DNA from: Chania multitudinisentens RB-25
GTDB taxonomy: Bacteria; Pseudomonadota; Gammaproteobacteria; Enterobacterales; Enterobacteriaceae
DNA length: 64,000 bases
Reading direction: 5' to 3'
Assembly (NCBI RefSeq): GCF_000520015.2
Contig: NZ_CP007044.2
Span: 2,356,001-2,420,000 of the forward strand
Positions 1 through 7,994 of this stretch are shown piece by piece. Position 1 is the stretch's first letter. The number at the start of each line of letters is the position of its first letter. The translations under genes and the position numbers were made by a program. Under the pieces are notes generated by a model, which saw only the letters and a list, made by a program, of their open reading frames with translations, was not told where the DNA came from and ran no database searches.

Positions 1-125
1 GTATTTTTTACTGTTGCCGAAATCAACTTTGACGGGGCTTAGAGAGAAAACATAACAAATTCTATAGCTTATAAAACGTCATAACGGACAAGGTATGTCC
101 CGAAGATAACGGCAGGTGCCCCAGC

Positions 126-1001
126 TCAGAAGAAAATCCAGTCCCAAACGGCACGGGCAACGGATACCACGGCCTCGCGGACGGTACGAATGACCGCTTT
201 TAGTGGCGCGGGAATAAATGATGCCGCTTCAGCAGAATCAAATACCTCTCCCACCGCATCGCCAAAGCCCTCACGCGCCTGCTTTTTTACCGGTTCACTG
301 CATAACCCCCCGTGCAATTGCGTCGCCAATGGGCTGGTGGCACGATCCGGCAGACAGCGCATCATAGTTTCGATCATTGATGGCAGATTCCACTCTGTCC
401 TGGCTGAGACGGCGCACACCGGATTGTACAGTGAAAATAACTGACGAATGGAATTCAGCCTGGCCTCGATATTAGCTAACTGATTCGGCGAAGGCGTATT
501 GCTGGTGGTCTTCCATTCATGGCATGGCTCGATTTTGTCAGCCTGGTTAACGACAAACAGTACCCGCTGCTGGTAACCCGTCATCACTCGCCGGTAGAAG
601 CGTTCATCGACGGAGAAAGCACGATCATCAGCTTTGATGACCCACAGGATTAAATCCAGCTCAGGGAGGATATGGCGATACAGAGATTCATATTCTTTAT
701 CTCGTTGCTCGCTCTCACCTACACCGGGTAGATCCACCAGTATAAGGCTATGGTCACCGCTGCTCAGTCGCAATCGCAGTACTTTACGGGTACAGGCATT
801 GACATCACTGATGGGAGTGACCTCACTCTGGAACAGCGCATTGCAGAGCGACGATTTCCCCGCACCTGTTTTGCCCATGATCCCGATGACCGGTTCGTAG
901 TGAGTGAGCTTTTGAATGTGGTCAAGAATATGTTTGCCAATGGCATGGGGGAGTGCCGCTAGCGGCTTTTCGATGGCCTGCAGACTTTCTAATGTATTCA
1001 T
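126..1001 (-). CDS. YfjP/YeeP-family GTPase
   Basis: A 291-aa predicted GTP-binding protein of the Era-like fold. The P-loop GKTGAGKS is at residues 43-50, the switch II motif DLPG at 90-93, and an NQAD-type base-recognition motif near residue 150. Length and motif order match the YfjP, YeeP and YkfA proteins of E. coli K-12 prophage-like islands (about 287 aa), whose function is not established. The C-terminal part (about 230-291) is hydrophobic and could contact membrane. It is transcribed towards the left edge, divergently from the nuclease-helicase pair. A member of this family at the end of an ssrA island with alpA and yfjI/yfjJ relatives makes the island CP4-57-like. The GTPase fold is clear; the role is not. 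Confidence 0.85.
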   Translation of the reverse strand: MNTLESLQAIEKPLAALPHAIGKHILDHIQKLTHYEPVIGIMGKTGAGKSSLCNALFQSEVTPISDVNACTRKVLRLRLSSGDHSLILVDLPGVGESEQRDKEYESLYRHILPELDLILWVIKADDRAFSVDERFYRRVMTGYQQRVLFVVNQADKIEPCHEWKTTSNTPSPNQLANIEARLNSIRQLFSLYNPVCAVSARTEWNLPSMIETMMRCLPDRATSPLATQLHGGLCSEPVKKQAREGFGDAVGEVFDSAEAASFIPAPLKAVIRTVREAVVSVARAVWDWIFF

Positions 1002-1251
1002 AGAGATATCTCAGTGAGAACATACGGCAATTCTCGTAATCAGGTGGGATACGAGGGATTCACAGAGATAAAATCTGTCTGAAATTTCTTGGAATGTAAT
1101 CAAATTAGTAGTTTTAACGATGAATGTTTATCGTAGTAAGTCACAGTATTTAATGGCATTTTAGATGCATTATTCGTAGAGGTTTAACACAGTGTACTTT
1201 CGTACAGGATAAAGATGGGTATGGAGCCATTATGGATATCCAACGAAGATG

Positions 1252-1266
1252 CAACACCCTGTGTTG
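1252..1266. repeat. Small inverted repeat before the nuclease gene
   Basis: CAACAC and GTGTTG are separated by 3 nt, just upstream of the likely ribosome-binding site (around 1273-1277) of the HamA-like gene. It could be a short mRNA hairpin or an operator half-site. The rest of the 1002-1289 gap shows no recognisable element apart from AT-rich promoter-like sequence for the two divergent genes. Confidence 0.3.
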
Positions 1267-1289
1267 AGAACAAGCGGAGTAAATAATCT

Positions 1290-2237
1290 ATGATGCACAA
1301 TGTTCCACCACCAATGGTGCTACTAGCTCGCTGGTTAAGAGGTAGGGCGAATGTAAACGGGAACTATGGTCATATTCTTTTCGAACAGATAATCCCGAAC
1401 GACAATACTGTTGTAGAAGAACTGCGTTCTTATTTCGAATCAGCACATCTTGATGCTCGAGAAGTGTTTCATCGTTCGGCCCGTATCGATCTGCATCCCG
1501 ATGCGGATGCACCAGGATCACATGCGAGATATCCGAACTGCCTGCCACCTACTGCTAGGAAAGGCTTGTTCGGAGAGGTCATGACGGGGCTGATGACACA
1601 AGCTTATCAGCTAGTTGGTGCTCATCAATGGACCGTTCCAATATTTCTCTTTCGCTACCATGCTGAAGTCGAGGCGTACCTCTTCGATCTAGCTCGCGAT
1701 CCAGATCGGGTGCGTGAAGTATCTGGGCGGCACGGGAACGATTTTATTGCATTAGGGATTGACCCGGAAAGTGGAGAAGTTGTTCGTTTCCTTGCGGGGG
1801 AAGCGAAATGGCGAGCAACGCTTACGCAAAGCACTATGGACAATATGATGTTGGGGGAATGGACTGGGCCTGAAAATGCCCGTGTACGTGATAACAAAGG
1901 TGTTTGGAACGAATTGAACCGGGGGCTTCCAACTCCTCAAGGATTGGAACAGATGCAACGCTTATTGTGTGAGAAGGCAAGAGAGCAATATGCGGAGGCT
2001 ATCGTTTCGCTCGACCGTGTATTACTTATTGGCGCGGTGCCGCTGCCGCGCACGGACTTAGTCTTCGTTGCTGGTAATCGTGCAGCGAAAAGGACACAAG
2101 GTGCAACCTTACTACCAACTGGTGTACCGCCGGCAGAATACACTGCTAATCGACCGTTGCAAGTGATTGAACTTGTTCTTGAGAATGGCGTGGGGCTTAT
2201 TGATAACCTTTACAACTCTCTCTGGGGTGATCACTAA
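1290..2237 (+). CDS. HamA-like (DUF1837-type) PD-(D/E)xK nuclease
   Basis: A 315-aa protein with the outline of the DUF1837/HamA nuclease family. A KGLFGE segment places an acidic residue at E96, HGND gives D151, and AGEAK gives E171-x-K173. Together these form a plausible E...D...ExK active site of the PD-(D/E)xK fold. The start is an ATG doublet (1290 or 1293) behind a GGAG-like site. Its stop overlaps the start of the helicase gene (TAATG), so the two are translationally coupled. HamA (DUF1837) with the helicase HamB forms the Hachiman anti-phage system, in which the helicase licenses the nuclease upon sensing abnormal DNA. The assignment rests on residue pattern and gene pairing; another nuclease-helicase defence family cannot be excluded. 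Confidence 0.6.
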   Translation: MMHNVPPPMVLLARWLRGRANVNGNYGHILFEQIIPNDNTVVEELRSYFESAHLDAREVFHRSARIDLHPDADAPGSHARYPNCLPPTARKGLFGEVMTGLMTQAYQLVGAHQWTVPIFLFRYHAEVEAYLFDLARDPDRVREVSGRHGNDFIALGIDPESGEVVRFLAGEAKWRATLTQSTMDNMMLGEWTGPENARVRDNKGVWNELNRGLPTPQGLEQMQRLLCEKAREQYAEAIVSLDRVLLIGAVPLPRTDLVFVAGNRAAKRTQGATLLPTGVPPAEYTANRPLQVIELVLENGVGLIDNLYNSLWGDH

Positions 2238-5200
2238 TGGCACGACTTGACGAACAGCGTCGAGCTCTCGCGATGAATATCCGCGAGAGTAGAGCCGCTG
2301 AAAATGAACTTACACCAGCTCAAGCCCGCCTATTCGTTCGTAGCTTGCAAACATCATGGCAAGTACCAACCATTGGCTGGGCTGTTCCGGAATCACACGA
2401 TATGTTCAAGGATGCGAAGCGGTTACTTCACGCTGCCACTATTTTTCGAGACATTGACGGTGAAGGGACATTTGAATCGCTAGGTTGCTATCGACGAGCT
2501 GGTGAGCTTCTTGAGTGGCTCGCACGTTCATCAGATCCTGTAACACGTGATGTACCAGTTAGATTGTTGGCAGCTGGAGCATATCAATTGGCAGGTCTAC
2601 CAGCGATGGCAACGAGCCTGCTTCGACAAAATAGCTATAGTGGTGTAACTACAGAAATTTTCGCGGCATTTTTGAGCGTAGATTTTGATCGTTTATTAGT
2701 GCTCGTAGGGAATTTCTGGGGCGAACATCCTGAACTGACCGGTCGGCAAGGTTCAGCTATTTTGCTGGATGAAATGGGTGATGAGTCTCAGGACCATAAG
2801 GCGCGAGAAGGGCTAGCGGAAGGTCTTGCTGGGTCAGATGACCATGACTTTAGGCCGTTTCAGCCTCCGGCCAGCGGGGTTGGAAGATATGTGATAGTCG
2901 AGTTAATACGTGTGCTTGGTCTGATTGGCGACAGTATTCGACGCGGAAACAGTAATCGTTTGACGCGATCGCTAGAGAAGCTGGGTGACATTTCTTTGCT
3001 GGCTACAAGACTTGCAAGCGATGAACTCTGGATTCTCATCAATATGATTGAGGCAACAGCAAGACGTTTTGCAGCTAATAATTTGCATGATCGTGTTGCA
3101 CAACTCGCTGAACGTGCGCCAACATTCAGACTGCGGCTTTGGCGTTTTGCCAGAGAGCAATTTGCGAGGGGACGAGGTATTTTATGGGCATCGCAGGTTC
3201 GTGGTCTGGAGCGTTTGATAACAAACCAGAGTTTTGCACTTTGTACTCCGACAGGTTCAGGAAAAACGCTTGTCGCGAACTTGGCGCTAGTAAAGGAACT
3301 TCTGTTGATAGAACCTAGGCAGAGCCCGGAGCCACTCGCTTTATACCTTGTTCCATCACGTGCTTTAGCAAGTGAAGTGGAAGCGAAACTTACGGGAGAA
3401 CTGGGCAACGATCTTATTATAACGGGCCTTTACGGCGGAGCTGACTGGGGCATTACTGATTATTGGTTAACAGCCGATCGACCAGTTGTGCTGATTGCTA
3501 CGGTTGAAAAAGCCGAGGCGCTGATGCGCTATGTTGGTCATCTTCTTGTAACTCGACTTAAGTTATTGATTATAGATGAAGCTCATCAGGTTGTGAGCGA
3601 AGGTGATGCCGACGCCGCCAAAGCGCTTGCTGACCATACTAGTCGCTCAATGCGACTTGAGTCACTGGTCTCTAGATTGCTTACCGTTAAACCTCAGATA
3701 TCAAGAATTGCGCTGACTGCCGTTGCAGGAGGTGCTGCTCATCCGGTAGCTCAATGGATAGAAGGTCATCCTGATGCTGTTCCAGTCGGGGGGGATTATC
3801 GAAGCAGCCGACAGCTCATTGGTAAACTGTGTGTTGATCCGCGACATTCGCCCCAAGCTTTACTAGACGTTATGAACGGTCAAGTGCTTTACGTCCAAGG
3901 GCGAAATGAACCAGTATATTTACCATTACGGATTCCTGCGATGCCTCAACCATCGGCAATTATTCGTAATAGTCTACCGCACTATACTCAGCTTTATGTA
4001 CTGTGGACATCCCTGCATTTGCTTGAGGGGAAACGTCGTATTTTAATCTCTGTTGCTCAGTCACCAGAATTATTGATGAAGCGATATGCAGAAGCATTTA
4101 CATTACCAGGATGGAATACCATTCAACCATTTGTTTTACCTTTAGCACCGGAAGAACGGACTTGTTTTGAAGAGGCTCATGGCGCCTGCATGGATTACTG
4201 TGGGCCTAATTCATTTGAGTTGCGATTACTGGAGCACGGTATAGCGACAAGTCATGGGCAGATGCCACAGAGGCTACGTCGTCTCATGACGGTACTTATT
4301 GAACGTCGAATTTGCCCAATTACACTTGCCACAGCAACACTTACGGAAGGCGTAAACCTACCGTTTGACATGATTTTTGTTACAAGCATTGAGCGCCGGA
4401 GCTTCGATGCCGAGACTGGTCAATCCATCTTTGTACCAATGGGTACGTCTGAATTTCGCAATCTTGCTGGTCGAGCAGGTCGCCCTGGCGCCGCTGAGTC
4501 AATCGAAGGTATGACTCTTGTGGCGGTGCCGGAATTTGTATCATCTACTGCGCCAAGTAAGCGTGTCGAGCAACAGCGTAAGGTGAGACATGATGCGAGC
4601 CTTTATGATGATTTACTTCGCCGGTTGCAGGCTGAGGAGCAAGTAGCAGAGGTTCGTAGTCCTTTAGTCACATTACTACGTTCTATTTGGCAAAGGGCTG
4701 CTCAGCAATTCGGATTACAGTCAGAAGAGCAATTTCATGCTTGGCTGGAATCTACCTTGCCTGAAGCGGTCGGTGAAAATCTTGGTGTTAGGTCACGTGA
4801 GCCAGCTGATCTCTTAGGAGATAGTTTAGATGAACTCGATGGCTTCCTGCTATCGGCTACGGAGGAACTGACGCAAGCTGAGGAGGTTGGAAATAATGCG
4901 TATACTGAAGCCGTTCTAGCGAACCTCTGGCGAAGTTCTTTTGCTCGCGTTGTTGCTGCCAACGAAGAATGGCTTGAACGTAGCTTCATCAAACGTGGGC
5001 GAGCATTTGTAGAGCGACTTTATCCAGACCCCCAGCTTAGAAGACGTCTGTATCAGTATGGTTTTACACCATACATTGGTCAACGGTTCGAACTTATAGT
5101 CCCTACAGTTCTGGCAGAGCTTCAAGCAGCTGCAGATTATGGTATTTGGGATACCCAGCGTCGATTCAACCTTGTCATACAACTTGGTGAGCTCATACGA

Positions 5201-5929
5201 AGAGAACCAGCGCTCACTTTTCGGACGCGAGATTCGGTTGGTGACCGTGAGATACTTCGTAATTGGCATACGGTAACGGGGTGGTGGATGCAATTAGGTG
5301 ATGGTGTAACGCCTGAGGCTGAGCATTTACGTTCATGGCAACGGTTTGTTACTGAAAATCTCGAGTTTCGTCTTGGTGTGGCCGTTGGTGCTGCTGTAAG
5401 TCTAGCATTTGGGCGGAATGCTGATGTGGAGATACCTACATTAGATACTTGGTGTAATACCAGTGACTTACCTTGGATTGCTTTTTGGTTCCGTGAGTTG
5501 TTACGGTGGGGTACTCTCGATCCTTTTGTTGCTTTCGCGCTTGGGCAAGGGCTTGCCCGCACTCGTGATGAAGCGATGCGTCGTCGAGGTGAATTTGAAC
5601 GCTGGTTACGTGCCGAAGTGGGGGATGTTGAACCTGAGACGCTAATCGATCCTCGATGCTTCCTTTCGTGGCAGAGGTCTCTTGAGGACTCCTCTGATGC
5701 GGCTCAAGAGGTACAAAGAATCCCGGCGCAATTAACGGCCGTTGATGGGCGAAAAATCAGCTATGACGTACGACCAATAATATCAGACGGTAGCATTAAG
5801 TGGATTGATGCTGCGGGATATGCTGTTGCGCAGTCTCAACTTGTGCCAGACCTGCTGACGGGACAATCAGAGAAACACGATTATAGCGTGACAGTTACAC
5901 CACACGTTGAAGTCCATCGAACTTACTGA
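2237..5929 (+). CDS. HamB-like superfamily 2 DEAD/DEAH helicase
   Basis: A 1,230-aa SF2 helicase. About 330 residues of helical sequence precede motif I (TPTGSGKT, residues 337-344). Motif II is DEAH at 447-450 in a LLIIDEAH context, and motif VI is GRAGRPG near residue 745, as in Ski2-like helicases. About 400 further residues follow. The gene overlaps the nuclease gene by one base, typical of a two-gene defence operon. Hachiman HamB is the best-known match to this arrangement: it loads on DNA, uses ATP, and holds the HamA nuclease inactive until damaged or phage DNA is met. The length is at the upper end for HamB, and the N-terminal region is not recognised. Helicase identity is certain; the system name is an inference. 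Confidence 0.65.
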   Translation: MARLDEQRRALAMNIRESRAAENELTPAQARLFVRSLQTSWQVPTIGWAVPESHDMFKDAKRLLHAATIFRDIDGEGTFESLGCYRRAGELLEWLARSSDPVTRDVPVRLLAAGAYQLAGLPAMATSLLRQNSYSGVTTEIFAAFLSVDFDRLLVLVGNFWGEHPELTGRQGSAILLDEMGDESQDHKAREGLAEGLAGSDDHDFRPFQPPASGVGRYVIVELIRVLGLIGDSIRRGNSNRLTRSLEKLGDISLLATRLASDELWILINMIEATARRFAANNLHDRVAQLAERAPTFRLRLWRFAREQFARGRGILWASQVRGLERLITNQSFALCTPTGSGKTLVANLALVKELLLIEPRQSPEPLALYLVPSRALASEVEAKLTGELGNDLIITGLYGGADWGITDYWLTADRPVVLIATVEKAEALMRYVGHLLVTRLKLLIIDEAHQVVSEGDADAAKALADHTSRSMRLESLVSRLLTVKPQISRIALTAVAGGAAHPVAQWIEGHPDAVPVGGDYRSSRQLIGKLCVDPRHSPQALLDVMNGQVLYVQGRNEPVYLPLRIPAMPQPSAIIRNSLPHYTQLYVLWTSLHLLEGKRRILISVAQSPELLMKRYAEAFTLPGWNTIQPFVLPLAPEERTCFEEAHGACMDYCGPNSFELRLLEHGIATSHGQMPQRLRRLMTVLIERRICPITLATATLTEGVNLPFDMIFVTSIERRSFDAETGQSIFVPMGTSEFRNLAGRAGRPGAAESIEGMTLVAVPEFVSSTAPSKRVEQQRKVRHDASLYDDLLRRLQAEEQVAEVRSPLVTLLRSIWQRAAQQFGLQSEEQFHAWLESTLPEAVGENLGVRSREPADLLGDSLDELDGFLLSATEELTQAEEVGNNAYTEAVLANLWRSSFARVVAANEEWLERSFIKRGRAFVERLYPDPQLRRRLYQYGFTPYIGQRFELIVPTVLAELQAAADYGIWDTQRRFNLVIQLGELIRREPALTFRTRDSVGDREILRNWHTVTGWWMQLGDGVTPEAEHLRSWQRFVTENLEFRLGVAVGAAVSLAFGRNADVEIPTLDTWCNTSDLPWIAFWFRELLRWGTLDPFVAFALGQGLARTRDEAMRRRGEFERWLRAEVGDVEPETLIDPRCFLSWQRSLEDSSDAAQEVQRIPAQLTAVDGRKISYDVRPIISDGSIKWIDAAGYAVAQSQLVPDLLTGQSEKHDYSVTVTPHVEVHRTY

Positions 5930-6016
5930 TTTCGCTTGACGTGGTCATAGCTCACGTCCACACCAAATTGTTTATATCAAAATCAGAGGTCATAAGCGTT
6001 ATTCTTACTGAAACAA

Positions 6017-6053
6017 GACAATGAAATTTCACTGTCAGTGAAATTTCATTGTC
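6017..6053. repeat. Perfect 18-bp inverted repeat with 1-nt centre
   Basis: Arms at 6017-6034 and 6036-6053 are perfectly complementary around a single T. Four more pairs (6013-6016 with 6056-6059) form after a 2-nt bulge. It begins 88 bp after the helicase stop. No strong T-run follows, so it is not a textbook terminator. It may be a folded RNA element, a dimeric protein binding site, or a processed transcript end separating the HamAB-like operon from the retron-like locus. Confidence 0.75.
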
Positions 6054-6080
6054 TCTTGTCTAAGAATATGTTTTACTTAT

Positions 6081-6115
6081 CACAGGTCAGGCGTTCCGCC
6101 TGAGCTGTGTTCTTT
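6081..6115 (+). terminator. Possible intrinsic terminator, or first stem of the retron leader
   Basis: CACAG pairs with CTGTG (6081-6085 and 6105-6109), and TCAGGCG pairs with CGCCTGA (6087-6093 and 6097-6103) across a TTC loop. One G-G mismatch lies between the two stems. TTCTTT follows. This fits a terminator for the helicase gene. Its 3' arm and T-run overlap the proposed a1 arm (6107-6118), so the two structures would exclude each other. Confidence 0.5.
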
Positions 6116-6446
6116 AAAATGATTGTTCTCATCGTAACAGCGAAGGTCTAGCGTAATTGCCTGCTTATCAGGCCGCTCCTTCATCCGGTGTTGGAGATTT
6201 TGACGGGCAGACCAGTGTAATCGGTCAGTCTGAAGCACGTTCATCTTGATGGTGATATGCAGCCAGTCGTGATATGCGGCTACTGGGCAACTGCACTATC
6301 GGAATTAACGGGGCTTCATCGTCGCGAAGACTGGTGTTGGGCTTGCGCATCGGGTTGGCTCCTTTCGGCCATCGCCTTGTTACGGGGCTTCGGCGTTTTG
6401 CCGATTCAAAGGAGAGCAACATGAATCACGATACTTTAAAGAACAC
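6107..6446 (+). ncRNA. Candidate retron msr-msd RNA
   Basis: A 12-nt segment at 6107-6118 (GTGTTCTTTAAA) is perfectly complementary to 6435-6446. Such a repeat enclosing a structured RNA upstream of a reverse transcriptase is the a1/a2 signature of retron msr-msd transcripts. Between the arms is a hairpin of the msr type (AGCG plus GCCTG, 6150-6177, loop CTTAT) and several G/C-rich stems towards the 3' side, including CGGC/GCCG near 6390-6400. The 340-nt span is long for a retron RNA, so the true ends may differ. The branching G and the msd ends cannot be placed from sequence. The a2 arm lies inside the coding start of the following 79-aa gene. Confidence 0.5.
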
Positions 6447-6660
6447 CATCGCAACGCTAGAAAAGCTGCGCGATGCTCACTGCAGCCAACTCGATGCTGG
6501 CGCTCTGGCGGAGCTGGACGATGTATTGCGGCAGTTACGCACTCATCGTGACGGCCCGGTAAAAAGCGGGTTCCGGTTTGACGATATTGTCTTCCGGGCA
6601 CTGCGTATTATTGACGTTGTGGTTCGTCTGATCACAAACATTGATGACTGGATGAAATAA
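6421..6660 (+). CDS. Small 79-aa protein of the retron-like locus, possible effector
   Basis: The ATG at 6421 follows AAGGAGAGCAAC, a strong ribosome-binding site, which is why this start is preferred over an upstream in-frame ATG at 6274. The predicted 79-aa protein has a charged helical N-terminal half, with leucines spaced as in a coiled coil (residues 5-42). A C-terminal amphipathic stretch alternates hydrophobic and basic residues (IVFRALRIIDVVVRLI, about residues 56-71). I do not recognise a family. Its place between the structured leader and the HTH and reverse transcriptase genes suggests it is part of the retron module, perhaps the toxic component. That role is inference only. Confidence 0.6.
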   Translation: MNHDTLKNTIATLEKLRDAHCSQLDAGALAELDDVLRQLRTHRDGPVKSGFRFDDIVFRALRIIDVVVRLITNIDDWMK

Positions 6661-6711
6661 TGCAACAAAGCCAAGACGCAGCAGGCCCAATATTTATTTA
6701 CGGGGTAACTT

Positions 6712-7002
6712 ATGAATGTCGGACAGGCCATCAAGCTGTGCCGGACAAGAAGGGGAATATCACAGACGGATCTGGCGCATAAGGCGGAATGCTCTGTCTC
6801 CTATCTTTCTATGCTGGAAAACAACAAGCGTGATCCGACGCTTTCCACTCTCAACAGCATTGCTGCTGCTCTGAAGATCCCTGTCAGCATTATTTTCTTT
6901 ATTGCTGCTGAGGCCGGTGATTTGAACGGTATTGACAAAGGCCTCCAGGGAGAACTCGCGCGCACTGCGCTGGAACTGCTTAATGAATCACATTCCGTCT
7001 GA
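6712..7002 (+). CDS. XRE-family helix-turn-helix protein
   Basis: A 96-aa Cro/CI-type DNA-binding protein. The HTH occupies about residues 5-58: a Q-T-D-L-A helix, then CSVSYLSMLENNKRDPTLST as turn and recognition helix. The tail after it is short. It lies 51 bp after the 79-aa gene and overlaps the likely start of the reverse transcriptase gene. Retron classification schemes include a type (type VI) in which the reverse transcriptase is paired with an HTH protein, and this matches. It could repress the operon or act as antitoxin or sensor; the sequence does not distinguish these. Confidence 0.85.
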   Translation: MNVGQAIKLCRTRRGISQTDLAHKAECSVSYLSMLENNKRDPTLSTLNSIAAALKIPVSIIFFIAAEAGDLNGIDKGLQGELARTALELLNESHSV

Positions 7003-7954
7003 CTCCCCCTTCTACTGCAGACGACGCATCAGCAATATGGCGGCGCTGTCAAAAGCGCTGAATACTTCCCTTGATGAACTCAACAGCCTCGCTCGTCGAG
7101 CGGATCAGATGTACCGGCTCGCTAGCAGCCTCACGAAGCCCGACGGTAGTGTGCGCCAGACTTGGGATGCCTATGAACCGCTTAAAAAAGTACAACGTAG
7201 CATCAGGTGCAACATCCTGGACAACGTTGTTTATCCGGCTTACCTGACCGGCAGCCTGAAAGGATGCGATTATAAGGTCAACGCATCTTTGCATATTGGC
7301 GCGAAAATCGTTATTAATGAAGATATCACGTGTTTTTTCCCGTCAACTTCAGCCACGATAGTGCAAAACATATGGCGGAATTTTTTTGGTTTCGGAAAGG
7401 AAGTAGCAGAATGTTTGACCAGACTGACGACGAGACAGGAAGAACTACCTCAGGGTGCTATTACTAGTTCATTTCTGGCCAATCTTGCGTTTTGGAAAGA
7501 TGAACCGGTACTGCAGGCCAGTCTCCGTGCGCGTGGACTAATTTACTCTCGCTACGTTGATGATATTGCTGTCTCGTCAGTAAACTTTCTTGATAACTCG
7601 GCTAAATCGGCTGTGATAGCCTGTGTCTACGGCATGCTTTTCAGGCATGGCTACCGACCCAAACGAACTAAACACGAAATTAAAACCTCTGGAGAGCGGA
7701 TGGAAGTTACCCGGCTTTCGGTGAATTCAAAGCCCGGTCTCTCTGCTTCCAGACAAAGCCAGATACGCTCGGCGGTCAATCATTTGGAGCAGGCTTTCCT
7801 GAGGGGCGAAATTATCGAGTTCGGTAAAGGCCCCTATGCACAAACGTTGGGCCAGGTTCATTTACTAGCTAGATTCCATCCCGGCAAAGCGGAAAAACTC
7901 AAACAGCGCTTGCGTGCCCTTAAGAAAATGGAACGGATGAATAAGTGTCCCTAG
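6983..7954 (+). CDS. Retron-type reverse transcriptase
   Basis: About 323 aa from ATG 6983. Possible alternatives are ATG 6932, deeper inside the HTH gene, or ATG 7037. Key motifs: LPQGAITSSFLANL (domain 3), SRYVDDI with the catalytic Y-V-D-D at residues 191-194 (domain 5), and a late VTRLSVN segment resembling the VTG motif that retron reverse transcriptases use to bind their own RNA. Retron enzymes are usually 300-330 aa, as here. The enzyme would copy part of the upstream structured RNA into branched RNA-linked single-stranded DNA (msDNA). The arginine in place of glycine in the VTG motif is a small oddity. Overlap with the HTH gene suggests translational coupling. Confidence 0.88.
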   Translation: MNHIPSDSPFYCRRRISNMAALSKALNTSLDELNSLARRADQMYRLASSLTKPDGSVRQTWDAYEPLKKVQRSIRCNILDNVVYPAYLTGSLKGCDYKVNASLHIGAKIVINEDITCFFPSTSATIVQNIWRNFFGFGKEVAECLTRLTTRQEELPQGAITSSFLANLAFWKDEPVLQASLRARGLIYSRYVDDIAVSSVNFLDNSAKSAVIACVYGMLFRHGYRPKRTKHEIKTSGERMEVTRLSVNSKPGLSASRQSQIRSAVNHLEQAFLRGEIIEFGKGPYAQTLGQVHLLARFHPGKAEKLKQRLRALKKMERMNKCP

Positions 7955-7994
7955 TGTAAGAACTATGACAAAAATTTTTTACTAAGGTGAAGGC

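Noticed and set aside
1..125. Left attachment site of the island at the window edge
   Set aside because: No copy of the tmRNA 3' end is visible here, so the island continues beyond the window.
2860..3408. 182-codon minus-strand frame inside the helicase gene
   Set aside because: It is opposite a gene with clear helicase motifs, has no domain of its own, and is a shadow of that coding sequence.
6274..6420. Upstream in-frame extension of the 79-aa protein
   Set aside because: The extension overlaps the structured leader, and the internal ATG at 6421 has a much better ribosome-binding site.
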